Source of the DNA: JBBRWV01 sp038248985
GTDB lineage: Bacteria; Planctomycetota; Phycisphaerae; WQYP01
NCBI GenBank assembly: GCA_038248985.1
Contig: JBBRWV010000022.1
Span: 1-35,518, forward strand
DNA length: 35,518 bases
Reading direction: 5' to 3'
The notes below the pieces were generated by a model, which was given only the letters and a program-made list of their open reading frames with translations, searched no databases and was not told the DNA's origin. The position numbers and the translations under genes are program-made. The stretch's first letter is position 1; the number at the start of each line of letters is the position of its first letter. Positions 7,381 through 15,744 of this stretch are shown in pieces.

Positions 7381-8027
7381 AAACGCCCATCTTGCTGGTG
7401 GATGACCACCAGATGTTTCGCGAGGGGCTGCGTGCCATCATTGAACGCAGTGGCACGTTGCAGGTGGTGGGCGAGGGGGCAGACGGGCGGCAGGCGGTGG
7501 AGTTGGCGACGGGAAGTCTGGCTCCGCGGATCGTCATCATGGATATGGGGATGCCGGCGCTCAATGGCGCCGCTGCGACGCGGCAGATTATTGCGCGCTG
7601 CCCGGACATTCGCGTGATCGCGCTTTCGAGCCATGCCGATCGACGTTTTGTGGCGGCGATGTTGGAGGCGGGGGCCAGTGCGTATGTGCTCAAGGAGGCC
7701 GCCAGCGAGGAGATATTGCGCGCGGTGCAGGAGGTGCTTCTGGGTCGCAAGTACCTGAGCAGCGGGATCGCCAACGTGGTCATTGAGGGGTACTTGGATC
7801 ACAGTTCGCAGCATCCGCGCGTGGCACCGAATCCTTTGGCCCATCGGGAGCGGGAAGTGCTGCAGTTGCTGGCGGAGGGCAACACGTCGAAACAGATCGC
7901 GCGGACACTGCATATTTCGTCGAAGACGGTGGAGGTTCATCGCCGCAATATTATGGCCAAGCTGGACTTGCACAGTGTTGCGGAGCTGACCAAATACGCC
8001 GTGCGCGAGGGTATCACGAACGCTTGA
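7377..8027 (+). CDS. NarL/FixJ-family response regulator
   Basis: A 216-residue two-domain regulator. The receiver domain (about 1-120) has the acidic pair in VDD (Asp9, Asp10), the phospho-acceptor Asp56 (IVIMD) and Lys106 (YVLKEA). The C-terminal LuxR-type helix-turn-helix (about 152-210) contains HREREVLQLLAEGNTSKQIA and ISSKTVEVHRRNIMAKL. The start overlaps the kinase stop (ATGA) and has GGAGGAG 8 bases upstream. The kinase has the HisKA_3-type box that pairs with this regulator class, so it is the likely phosphodonor. Target genes are not evident. No clear terminator follows. Confidence 0.93.
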   Translation: MKTPILLVDDHQMFREGLRAIIERSGTLQVVGEGADGRQAVELATGSLAPRIVIMDMGMPALNGAAATRQIIARCPDIRVIALSSHADRRFVAAMLEAGASAYVLKEAASEEILRAVQEVLLGRKYLSSGIANVVIEGYLDHSSQHPRVAPNPLAHREREVLQLLAEGNTSKQIARTLHISSKTVEVHRRNIMAKLDLHSVAELTKYAVREGITNA

Positions 8028-8261
8028 GGGAGGGTGCGGGGCGGGAATTCACTGCGGGCGAGGGTAAAGCAAGCACTACCCATTTCTCCCGGCGTTAATA
8101 CGCAATTCTACCTATGGTCTGATCGCAGGGGATTGGTTACCGTGAGAATTGACATATCTGGTGGTTTGGGCTGAGCGTCGAAAAACGAGTAGCGCCTGGG
8201 GAGAAGGCAGGAATATCGGGAGGACCAGCAGGGTCTTTTCGTGGCCTGGGACTGCCATCTC
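8028..8261. other. Intergenic region, no feature recognised
   Basis: These 234 bases separate the response regulator from the terminator of the convergent methyltransferase operon. A TTGACA hexamer occurs at about 8148, but no -10 box sits at a suitable distance. No coding frame or convincing plus-strand terminator was recognised. Confidence 0.4.
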
Positions 8262-8297
8262 AAAAAAGAGGGTGGGGCGACTGTGAGAGATCGCCCC
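8262..8297 (-). terminator. Rho-independent terminator of methyltransferase operon
   Basis: Read on the minus strand, GGGGCGA (8297-8291) pairs with TCGCCCC (8280-8274) around a 10-base loop. It is followed after a short spacer (ACCCTC) by a run of six T (8267-8262). It lies about 90 bases after the last gene of the operon (stop at 8387), where transcription of the seven-gene unit should end. Confidence 0.65.
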
Positions 8298-8386
8298 ATC
8301 CCCCCGGCGTGTTTGTGAGCAGGGCTGGAGCCGTCCCGAAAACGCGGGCAGATCCTGGCGGGACGGACGATCCGGCAGCTTGGAGT

Positions 8387-9274
8387 TTACCGCCGCAATC
8401 CATTCACTTTCGCCATCACCGCCAGATGTGCTGGGGAGGTGCCGCAGCATCCGCCGATCACGCGGACGCCGGCATTCAACAGGGCGTGGGTGAATTCTTG
8501 AAATTGTTCCGGTGTGCTCGACACCGCGCCGGGGCCGGGCGAACCGGCGTTGGGCTGCAGGATGACGGGGCAGCCTCGCGCGGCAGTGACCAATTCTTGG
8601 GCCAGAACCCGGTAATCGGCCAGGGACAAATTCGTTCCGCAGTTGGCGCCGATCACCGTCGCACCCGCTTCCCGGACTGCATCCATCGCGGCCGCTACGG
8701 TGGTACCCATCATGGTGCGAAAGGATCCATCGGCGATACGCTCAAAGGCAAACGTCGCGAGCACGGGCCAATCGGCGAGGCGGCGCGCGGTACGCACGGC
8801 GACGGCGATCTCCGCAGGGTCGCCCATTGTTTCGATGATCACGCCATCGGCACCCGCGTCGCGCAGGGCGGTCATCTGTTCGCCAAAAATCGCATTCAAT
8901 TCGCTTTCGGTGACGGTTCCGACGGGCTCGAGGAAATCGCCAAAGGGCCCGACATCGCCGAGCACGATCGCGTCTTGGCCCGCGCCACGCCGCGCTGCGT
9001 GGACCCCGGCGGCATTGATTGGGCCGATCTGGTCGCTGAGGCCATGGCGCTCCAACATTGTGCGTGTGGCGCCGAAGGTGCAGGTCGTCACCATGTCGCA
9101 GCCGGCGTCGCGGTAGGCGCGATGGACGGCGGCGATGTCGTCGGGGCGTTCGAGGCACCAGCGCTCACCGCACTCGCCTGGTTTTAATCCGCGGGCCATC
9201 AGTTGCGTGCCCATCGCCCCATCGCAGACCAACCCTCGGGACTCCATCCGCTGGATAAATTCGCTCGCGTGCAT
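8387..9274 (-). CDS. Corrinoid:homocysteine S-methyltransferase (MetH/BHMT-type)
   Basis: A homocysteine S-methyltransferase-fold protein of 295 residues from ATG 9274, which has AAGGA 7 bases upstream. ATG 9283 is possible but abuts that site. Family marks are LVCDGAMGTQL near the N-terminus, the first zinc Cys in IGANCGTN and the Cys pair in VIGGCCGTSP, so the zinc triad is complete. The family moves a methyl group to homocysteine to make methionine. MetH itself would add folate, cobalamin and activation domains, which are absent. As the last gene of a corrinoid operon it is a good candidate for the methyl acceptor step, taking methyl from the separate corrinoid protein at 14998-15621. The methyl donor is inferred from context. 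Confidence 0.85.
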   Translation of the reverse strand: MHASEFIQRMESRGLVCDGAMGTQLMARGLKPGECGERWCLERPDDIAAVHRAYRDAGCDMVTTCTFGATRTMLERHGLSDQIGPINAAGVHAARRGAGQDAIVLGDVGPFGDFLEPVGTVTESELNAIFGEQMTALRDAGADGVIIETMGDPAEIAVAVRTARRLADWPVLATFAFERIADGSFRTMMGTTVAAAMDAVREAGATVIGANCGTNLSLADYRVLAQELVTAARGCPVILQPNAGSPGPGAVSSTPEQFQEFTHALLNAGVRVIGGCCGTSPAHLAVMAKVNGLRR

Positions 9275-9290
9275 CGCTACCATCCTTTTT

Positions 9291-10349
9291 TTACATCACA
9301 CAATTCAACATGGCCCGCACCTTTTCGCGGATCACGCACTCGCAACCGGCGACGGTCAGGACGTCACACTCGCTGCCCAGGATAAACGGATGGCCGGTTT
9401 CGCCCATGCGTCCGATCAGGTCGCGCGTCTGCCGCTCCACCTCCGGCAAGGTGATGACCCGGTCGGAATAGAACTGCTTGGTGGGAAGATTTCCGTACAG
9501 GACAATATCCTTGGGCACGATCGCGGCATCCTCCCACAACCTGCGGCTGCTGCCCAGCGACAACAGCGCCGGCTGCAGTTGGGTGAAGCCGCGCAGCATC
9601 GGTTCGCACAGTTCGCCGCAGCAGTGGAAGATCAACTCGACCTGGGCGGCCGTGAGCAGTTGCCGCAAGCGCAGATTCGGTTCGATCACATAGCGTCGCC
9701 AGACATCGGCTCCGGCGGCCATTTGCTTGGGCGAAATGAACGCCACGTTGGCTGCCGGTTCGGCCACCATGATTACTTTTGCGCCCGCTGCCAGTTGGCG
9801 GGTGATCGATCGATGAATAATCCACTCGGCCATTTGCAGGGCTCGCTCTACCCTCGCCACTTCGGGATCTTCCGCGGCGGTGACGCCTTCACCCGCGAGG
9901 TAGACGGGCGTGATCGGATCGGCCAGCATTTTGGTCATGAGGGAGAACGGGCCGATCACCAGGCCAACGGGCACCAGGTTTTTCTGGGCGGCAACAAAGC
10001 GCACGGCGTCCACATGCACCTGAGTATTTCCATCGAGCGTGCCGCTCATTCCTGAGCGCACGCGCTCGAGCATATCCTGAGTGATATCGTGTTCGAAGTG
10101 GTAAGTGGCGGCATCTGTGGCGGCAATTCCGAGCATGGCCAACAGAGCTCCCTTTTCCAGCGTGAGGTCCATCAGTGGAATCGCCAGCGGCGTATCATAG
10201 CGCGTCGCGGCCTCGGCCAGCACGGCGCCTAAGCGTTTTCCGTCGCGCAAAATCGCCGGCGCGTCGGATTTTTCGTGCAGCACCAGATCGGCGCCGATCG
10301 GCATGCGCAGCTTCCGGCGGGCCAGATCCAAGAACAATTGCCTGCTCAT
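9291..10349 (-). CDS. MtaA-like URO-D-fold methylcobamide methyltransferase
   Basis: The start is ATG 10349, with AGGGAG 5 bases upstream; the frame is open to 10370, but the extra start lacks a site. Product 352 residues, the usual size for the URO-D methyltransferase family. This is the only one of the five URO-D proteins here with the full zinc signature of MtaA-type enzymes: His242-x-Cys244 in FHCCGE and a distal Cys328 in LGSECDV. In MtaA this zinc activates the thiol that accepts methyl from a methyl-corrinoid protein. It is therefore more likely to be a methyl acceptor-side enzyme than a substrate demethylase. Which thiol it serves is unknown: coenzyme M is doubtful outside methanogens. 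It starts 11 bases after the previous gene. Confidence 0.8.
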   Translation of the reverse strand: MSRQLFLDLARRKLRMPIGADLVLHEKSDAPAILRDGKRLGAVLAEAATRYDTPLAIPLMDLTLEKGALLAMLGIAATDAATYHFEHDITQDMLERVRSGMSGTLDGNTQVHVDAVRFVAAQKNLVPVGLVIGPFSLMTKMLADPITPVYLAGEGVTAAEDPEVARVERALQMAEWIIHRSITRQLAAGAKVIMVAEPAANVAFISPKQMAAGADVWRRYVIEPNLRLRQLLTAAQVELIFHCCGELCEPMLRGFTQLQPALLSLGSSRRLWEDAAIVPKDIVLYGNLPTKQFYSDRVITLPEVERQTRDLIGRMGETGHPFILGSECDVLTVAGCECVIREKVRAMLNCVM

Positions 10350-10359
10350 CAAGACTCCC

Positions 10360-11538
10360 TCACGTCGCACTCAGTGCCTGAGCCAGCGGACGCCGCACGC
10401 GGCCCAGCGGCTTCAGGTTTACTCCGTGTCCCCACACCTCGCGCACGCATCGGAGGTAGTACATGTAATTTTCCAGCGACACATCGGGCGGGACGCGGTG
10501 ATCGGCAAAGCCAATGAATCCGCCCTCTTCCACCAGTGGATTCAGGCGTTCCACTTCCTTGCGGATTTCCGCGGGGGAGCGTGCCATGATGTGCTTGTCG
10601 AAGCCGCCCATCATCAGCAGGTTTTTTCCATACTGCTTCCGGAATTTCACCGGATCCGCGCCCCATGTGCCGATCTCGATGGGAAACATGCAGTTGATGC
10701 CCGCATCGAGCCATAGCGGAATAAACTCGTCGATCTTGCCGTCGCAATCCACCCAGATAACATCGACCCCGTGGGCCCGCAGGAGGTCGGTGATCCGCCG
10801 GTACTGAGGCACCAGGTACTGCTTGAAGTGCGCAGGCGAAAGCAGTGGTCCGCCGCTGTAGCACATATCCTCCCACATTTGCGCGCCGTCAAAATTTGCG
10901 CCGGTCTTTAACACCCGTTGCAGAACTCCCACTACGCAATCCGCGCACGTCGTCACCATTTCTTCAAACAACGCGGGGTCGTCATAGACCGCGTAACTGA
11001 TCCCCTCGATGCCCATCCAGTCACGCAATCGCCCGTACATGCTACCGCACCACAGGGTTACGCAGTGCGCCCGGTTCGAATCGCGCCAGATTTTCTTGGC
11101 TTCATCCCAATTTTGCGGATAGCGCCGCGGATCGTCCGGATCCAGACGCCACTTGTAATGTTCATTCCAGCTCTGCCGATCCACCAGCAAATGGCTCTCA
11201 TGATGCGGGATGGACCCCATGTATTTCTTGCGCAACACGCGCACGCCGTCGGCCTGCTGCACTACCTCGTGATCTCCGCGATCCTCGATCACGCGCGTTT
11301 CAAACCCGGGCATCAGATCCACATGCCCGCCCGGGCCGCCGCAGTATGCGTCCATGCCAAAAAACTGATCCGTATTTTTCTCCCGCGCCCCGGGGGCCTT
11401 CTGATACACGACGTTGGCGGGGAGGCCCTGTTTCTTCCACTCGTCAATAGTCTCGGTCCAGAAGCCGAAATCGCAGATCGGGGACCGATCGCGCGGCTGA
11501 TAGTGCATCGTTGCCAGAAATCTCTGTCGATCATTCAC
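10360..11538 (-). CDS. URO-D-fold methyltransferase, variant DCDG motif
   Basis: A 392-residue protein of the URO-D superfamily starting at ATG 11538, 3 bases after the previous stop. It contains LLSPAHFKQYLVPQYRRI, which is the barrel helix shared by the URO-D-like methyltransferases, and later GFADHRVPPDVSLENY. At the position where its neighbours have HTDG it has VDCDG (Asp264-Cys-Asp266), so both the His and the MtaA-type Cys arrangement are changed. It is probably a methyl-donor-specific methyltransferase that loads the corrinoid protein. True uroporphyrinogen decarboxylase is unlikely given five tandem copies and the corrinoid context. Substrate unknown. Confidence 0.75.
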   Translation of the reverse strand: MNDRQRFLATMHYQPRDRSPICDFGFWTETIDEWKKQGLPANVVYQKAPGAREKNTDQFFGMDAYCGGPGGHVDLMPGFETRVIEDRGDHEVVQQADGVRVLRKKYMGSIPHHESHLLVDRQSWNEHYKWRLDPDDPRRYPQNWDEAKKIWRDSNRAHCVTLWCGSMYGRLRDWMGIEGISYAVYDDPALFEEMVTTCADCVVGVLQRVLKTGANFDGAQMWEDMCYSGGPLLSPAHFKQYLVPQYRRITDLLRAHGVDVIWVDCDGKIDEFIPLWLDAGINCMFPIEIGTWGADPVKFRKQYGKNLLMMGGFDKHIMARSPAEIRKEVERLNPLVEEGGFIGFADHRVPPDVSLENYMYYLRCVREVWGHGVNLKPLGRVRRPLAQALSAT

Positions 11539-11541
11539 GAG

Positions 11542-12642
11542 TTAACTCCTGCAGGAATCCCAGGGCTCAAGCTGGTGAGCTTCGTCATACAGTGCCAACA
11601 CGTTGGCGACCGAGCTCACCGATTGAATATTGTGACAGGGCGCGCAAACCCAACGCGCCTTGTTCTGGCGCATGATCGAACCCACCCAGCGCACTTCCTC
11701 GCGCACCGCTGCCTCCGTCCCGAAGGGCAACGTCTGCTGATTGTCGATTCCACCGTGAAAAACAACGTGCGCCGCGAAATCGCGCACCAGTTCGGGCAAC
11801 TCCATCCCGCTGCAGCGCCATTGCAGCGGATTCAACAGGTCGATCTGTACCACCTCGATCAAGTCCTTCAGGAACACCCGGGCCGCGCCGTCGGTGTGGT
11901 AGAACACTTTCGCCCCATACTGATGCGCCAGGGCGGCCATCTTCTGCTGGCCCGGTCGTAAAAACCGACGATACATTTCCAAACTGAACAGCGGCCCGTG
12001 TTGCCCCCCGAGATCTTCGGCCAGGTAAAACATCTGGATCTTTCCGGCACCGGCTTCAAACACGCGGCGGTTGTACTCGTAGTGAAAATCAAACAACTTG
12101 GCCAGCGCCGCTTCGGCAATCTCCGGTTTTTCCACCATGTCACTGAACGCCTGCTCCATCCCCCGCATCGCGCAATAAATCAGGAACGGCTCATAAGCAC
12201 CCCCGCGGATGAAACGGTATCCATCATCTTTCGCCACCGCTTCGGCCACGGGCGAAAAATCATGGTCCTCCACCTTCGGCCATGCAAAATTTTCGACATC
12301 GCGGACACTCTCCGCGCCCGCCAGCGGGCTGACGTCCACCTCGTTGTAGTCGCCCGTTCCGTATTCCATCTTGCGGAAGACCACGCCCCATTGATCGGCA
12401 TGGGCGATCAGGGGATGTCCCTCACGAAACTTTCGCGCCCCCACATGCTTGATCAAATCGACGTCGAGGTGGCGCCACATTGCGTCATCCTGCAGGCCCG
12501 TGGCGGTATTCAATTTCGCCGTGGCTTCCGCGGTGCCCCAGTAGTCCGTCGTGACGCGATCGGTCTGACGGCCTTCGAAGGTTGCGATCCAGCGCTGGCG
12601 GGGTGTCATGAGCGTGTCCAATTTCCTCGTTCCTTTCGGCAT
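11542..12642 (-). CDS. URO-D-fold corrinoid methyltransferase, HTDG type
   Basis: A 366-residue URO-D-superfamily protein. The frame starts at ATG 12642, but no clear ribosome site precedes it; the internal ATG 12609 (MTPRQRWIATFEGR) fits the usual family start and could be the true one. Typical sequence is AEDLGGQHGPLFSLEMYRRF, then VFYHTDGAARVFL (His249, Asp251) and FHGGIDNQQTLPFGT. HTDG occupies the place of the zinc HxC of MtaA. Proteins of this type are linked with methyl transfer from methoxylated or methylated substrates to corrinoid proteins. A 147-base gap separates it from the previous gene, the largest in the operon, which could house an internal promoter. Confidence 0.78.
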   Translation of the reverse strand: MPKGTRKLDTLMTPRQRWIATFEGRQTDRVTTDYWGTAEATAKLNTATGLQDDAMWRHLDVDLIKHVGARKFREGHPLIAHADQWGVVFRKMEYGTGDYNEVDVSPLAGAESVRDVENFAWPKVEDHDFSPVAEAVAKDDGYRFIRGGAYEPFLIYCAMRGMEQAFSDMVEKPEIAEAALAKLFDFHYEYNRRVFEAGAGKIQMFYLAEDLGGQHGPLFSLEMYRRFLRPGQQKMAALAHQYGAKVFYHTDGAARVFLKDLIEVVQIDLLNPLQWRCSGMELPELVRDFAAHVVFHGGIDNQQTLPFGTEAAVREEVRWVGSIMRQNKARWVCAPCHNIQSVSSVANVLALYDEAHQLEPWDSCRS

Positions 12643-12789
12643 TCAGCGTAGTGAGTCGCCGCGTTCCGCACCATGTTCCCCGGCGTCTAATACCTACACA
12701 ATGCTGCTACTAACGTGACGAAAATATGCTCGCCAGACTGCTTTAGCCCGCTTGAATACAGCCGGAATCATGCTGCGAATCTCCGACAT

Positions 12790-13878
12790 TCACGTGGGAT
12801 ATTTTCCGTGCTTTTTCACCAGCTCAATGATCGCCAGGTAGGTCTTCCACGTAACTTGCGGCGGCACGCTGTGATCGGAGTGGTACACATAGCCCTTCTT
12901 CTGCATCCCTGCGGCAAACTTCGAAACAATCTCCTCCTCGAGGCGTTCGAGATCATTATCCTTCATGATCATCACGTCGATGTTGCCGAAAAACGCCAGC
13001 TTGTCGCCATACTTGGGACACAGATTGCGGATGTCCATATTCGCCTTGCTCTCGATGGGATGGAAGCAGTCGAAACCGGCCTCGATGTACATTGGAATGA
13101 CGCCGTTGACGTCGCCATCCGTGTGATAGATAAACTTCATCCGATGGGCATGGGCCCAATCCGCGAGGCGTTTGTGATCGGGCCAGATCAGTTCCCGGTA
13201 CATCGCCGGCGAACAAAATGTTGCCGTCTTGAACGCCATATCGCCATAGATCCATAGGCAGTCCGGCTGTATTCCCGTGGCCATCACCGCGTCCTGGTTC
13301 ATCAGCATGATGTCGGTGTAGGTTCGCGACACGTCGCGGATCCATTCCGGATCTTCCGCCATCGCCATCATCGTGTACTCATCGCCCAGCGTCTTGCGCG
13401 CTTGCTCAAACGTCTCCACGCCGGCGAGGTATGTCCACTTGCCATTCTCGCGTCCACGGCGGTAATCTCTCACCGCGGCAGGCACATCCACCTGCAGCCC
13501 CTTCGCCAACAGCGCCGGCTTGTAGACCGTCTCCCATTTCTCACGCGTATCGCAATCAAACCCCAGGTGCTCGGGCGTCCCCGATTTGAAGCGCCAGTAG
13601 CGCACCAACTGACCATGCGCATCCCGCACCACCTTCGTGTCCGCCGTCTCCTCCAGTACTTGTTCCGTCCCCGGAAACGGCACCGGCCACAGCCAATCCA
13701 CACATGCAAAGTCGGATTCCAGGAGGTCCAGGACTTCCCGCTCCCAACCGATCAGCCCCTCGGTCTTCCAACGCTCCAGCGTTTCGGGCCAGAAGGAATC
13801 GTGCCGCGGCACTCGATCATGATCTTGCCGCGCAAACATCCGGCGCACGCGTTCCTGACTGGTAAGGGTGGTCGTCAT
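12790..13878 (-). CDS. URO-D-fold corrinoid methyltransferase, HTDG type
   Basis: A 362-residue URO-D-superfamily protein. Its ATG at 13878 overlaps the stop of the preceding gene (ATGA), so the two are translationally linked. It contains TFCSPAMYRELIWPDHKRL, then KFIYHTDGDVNGVIP (His252, Asp254), FHPIESKANMDI and FFGNIDVMIM. This is the same fold and motif order as its neighbours but with low overall similarity, which suggests a different substrate rather than recent duplication. A role as a methyl-donor-specific transferase acting on the corrinoid protein of this operon is inferred from context. Confidence 0.78.
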   Translation of the reverse strand: MTTTLTSQERVRRMFARQDHDRVPRHDSFWPETLERWKTEGLIGWEREVLDLLESDFACVDWLWPVPFPGTEQVLEETADTKVVRDAHGQLVRYWRFKSGTPEHLGFDCDTREKWETVYKPALLAKGLQVDVPAAVRDYRRGRENGKWTYLAGVETFEQARKTLGDEYTMMAMAEDPEWIRDVSRTYTDIMLMNQDAVMATGIQPDCLWIYGDMAFKTATFCSPAMYRELIWPDHKRLADWAHAHRMKFIYHTDGDVNGVIPMYIEAGFDCFHPIESKANMDIRNLCPKYGDKLAFFGNIDVMIMKDNDLERLEEEIVSKFAAGMQKKGYVYHSDHSVPPQVTWKTYLAIIELVKKHGKYPT

Positions 13879-14888
13879 GAGAATCCTTTGCTTGATGCGG
13901 TTATGTAATTGCCTTCCTCACGCCAAATCTTCAGCATGAGTTCGTACCGCGCCAGCGGCATACCGGTGTAAATGCAGTTACTGGTGGAGAATATGTATCC
14001 GCCACCGGGCATCCCGTGGCGCAACGCATAGCGCGTCGACGCGATCACTTCATCATCCGTACCGGCGTCCAGGGCCGCACAGCTTACGTTCCCGATCAGG
14101 CACAATTCTTTGCCGCAAACGCGTTTCACTTCCGCCATGTCGACGCCGCCTTGGGGATCCAAACTGTGCAACGCATGCGGATGGGTTTGCACCAACTGAT
14201 CGAGGATCGGCATGATGTTGCCATCGGTATGTTTTATTACGTAATAGCCCATCGCCCGATAGGCCGCGGTAATCTCCGCCAGGTACGGCGTCACAAACTC
14301 CGAGAAGTGCGCGGGGCTCATAAACGGGTTGGTGTTAAAACAGTAATCCGCGCACAGCGCAAACCCGTCCAATCCCCCCGGAATGCGCAACCGCTCGCCT
14401 CTTTTCATAAACCATTTCACCCGGTCCGCCGCCTCCCGCTTCACCCCCTCGGGTTCCTCGGCCATGCGGCTCGCCAGTTCCAGCATTCCGGCCCCATCGG
14501 GGATCGCAAAAGTCGGATCACCATGCATCATCAGAAAATAACGCGCCCCGGTTCTCTCGCGGATCAACGCGATCAGCTTCTCTGTTTCCTCGACATTGTT
14601 GGGATTGGGATGAATGAAAATCGCGCTGTGGTCATAGCGCTCCGCGACGGCAATATACTGCTCGGCCATCTGGATGCGATGCAGCGCCCGCTCCTTCTCC
14701 TCCATCTGGTCCCACTGCCCGAAACTCCGCTGCGAAACATGCATCTGGCCGAACGCTTCCATCGTCAGAAAAAAAACCAGTTCAAAATGGGGCACCCGCC
14801 CCAGCAGCGGCCGGCGCTCCAGCGCGGCGATGAACCGCTCTCGGGGGGACGCCTCGGGGCCAACCACTAATCGCGTGTCAATCGCCAT
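13875..14888 (-). CDS. URO-D-fold corrinoid methyltransferase, HTDG type
   Basis: A 337-residue URO-D-superfamily protein. ATG 14888 is chosen because the family-like sequence starts there (MAIDTRLVV, then SPRERFIAALERR). The open frame upstream to 15122 overlaps the corrinoid gene and is rich in unrelated residues. Motifs: NPFMSPAHFSEFVTPYLAEI, IKHTDGNIMPILD (His220, Asp222), LDPQGGVDMAEVK and LIGNVSCAAL, ending with GGGYIFSTSNCIYTGMP. It is the first methyltransferase after the corrinoid protein gene (109-base gap) and overlaps the next gene by 4 bases, so it may be the main partner of the corrinoid protein. Substrate unknown. Confidence 0.8.
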   Translation of the reverse strand: MAIDTRLVVGPEASPRERFIAALERRPLLGRVPHFELVFFLTMEAFGQMHVSQRSFGQWDQMEEKERALHRIQMAEQYIAVAERYDHSAIFIHPNPNNVEETEKLIALIRERTGARYFLMMHGDPTFAIPDGAGMLELASRMAEEPEGVKREAADRVKWFMKRGERLRIPGGLDGFALCADYCFNTNPFMSPAHFSEFVTPYLAEITAAYRAMGYYVIKHTDGNIMPILDQLVQTHPHALHSLDPQGGVDMAEVKRVCGKELCLIGNVSCAALDAGTDDEVIASTRYALRHGMPGGGYIFSTSNCIYTGMPLARYELMLKIWREEGNYITASSKGFS

Positions 14889-14997
14889 CGTTTTCCGCCT
14901 TGCAGAGAGCCTTTTGCTCGTGTCCCCGTCAAACCGCGGAACGCATTTTCCCCCTCGAATACGCGTCTTGGTTGATCTGAATTCGCACGGTGTATTG

Positions 14998-15621
14998 TTA
15001 TGCCGCCACCAGTTTGCGCACCAAGTCCACGGCCGATGCCGCATCGGGTGAGAATCCGTCGGCGCCAATTTCCTTGGCGAATTCCGCAGTGATGGGCGCT
15101 CCGCCGACGAGCACTTTGGCACTCACTCCCGAGGCTTTGATCACCTTGACGGCCGCAGCCATCGCCGGCATCGTGGTCGTCAACAAGCCGCTCAGGCCCA
15201 CTACGCCCGCTTGATGCTCCTGTGCGGCGGCGATGAACTTCTCCGCCGAGACGTTGGTTCCGAGATCCACGACCTTGAAGTTGGCCCCGCGCCACATCAT
15301 CGCGACCAGGTTTTTGCCGATGTCATGCAAATCGCCCTGCACGGTCCCGATCACCGCCGTCAGCTCGGGCTGAATCCCGGCGTTCACCAGCAGGGGCTCC
15401 AACATCGCCAGCGATTCTTTCATCGCCCGTGCCGCAATCAACATCTCCGGCACAAACACTTCATTTTTCTGAAACTTCCGGCCCACTTCATCCATCCCCG
15501 CGACGAGCGCATCCAAAATTGTCTGCGCGCCCTTCCCCTCATCAATCGCCGCCTGCGTCAGGCGTTTGGCTTCGTTGCGGTTGCCTTTGATAATGAATTG
15601 CGTCAGCTCCGTCAGTTCCAT
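14998..15621 (-). CDS. Corrinoid (cobalamin-binding) protein, MtbC/MttC type
   Basis: A 207-residue protein of the size and layout of methyltransferase corrinoid proteins. An N-terminal helical cap domain (about 1-85, FVPEMLIAARAMKESL) precedes a Rossmann-like B12-binding domain with GDLHDIGKN (96-104). Its His99 is the lower cobalt ligand in the DxHxxG motif. SGLLTTT (144-150) and GGAPIT (173-178) complete the B12 site. ATG 15621 has AGGAAG 7 bases upstream. It is first in the minus-strand operon and presumably carries methyl groups between the URO-D-fold enzymes and an acceptor. It is the only corrinoid protein in view, so it would have to serve all of them. Its inactive Co(II) state would be rescued by the RACo-like protein at 16522-18150. 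Confidence 0.93.
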   Translation of the reverse strand: MELTELTQFIIKGNRNEAKRLTQAAIDEGKGAQTILDALVAGMDEVGRKFQKNEVFVPEMLIAARAMKESLAMLEPLLVNAGIQPELTAVIGTVQGDLHDIGKNLVAMMWRGANFKVVDLGTNVSAEKFIAAAQEHQAGVVGLSGLLTTTMPAMAAAVKVIKASGVSAKVLVGGAPITAEFAKEIGADGFSPDAASAVDLVRKLVAA

Positions 15622-15744
15622 AATTCGACTTCCTGCAAGAATAGCAAAAAAACCGCTAAACGGGATTAAGATACCTAATTATCGTATTATGTAGCGAAAA
15701 CCACAACTATTTGTGTCCCATTCCTTTTGAGTTACAGTCTACAC
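15622..15744. promoter_or_regulatory. Divergent promoter region of corrinoid locus
   Basis: This 123-base AT-richer spacer separates the minus-strand corrinoid operon from the plus-strand DUF1638 and RACo-like genes, so both transcripts must start here. On the plus strand TTGTGT and TACAGT (15733-15738) are 16 bases apart, and the ATG begins 6 bases after TACAGT. This fits a leaderless transcript. On the minus strand only the ribosome site AGGAAG (15634-15629) is clear. The spacer looks too short for a cobalamin riboswitch. Confidence 0.4.

Noticed and set aside
8387..14888. URO-D proteins as heme-pathway uroporphyrinogen decarboxylases.
   Set aside because: Five divergent tandem copies with a corrinoid protein and activator fit methyl transfer. 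HTDG, DCDG and HxC motifs match the methyltransferase branch, and no other heme gene is nearby.
14889..15122. N-terminal extension of the first URO-D methyltransferase.
   Set aside because: It overlaps the corrinoid protein gene in another frame and has no family similarity; ATG 14888 is the better start.
15622..15744. Cobalamin riboswitch in the divergent spacer.
   Set aside because: Only 123 bases are available for two promoters, and no B12-box-like sequence was recognised.
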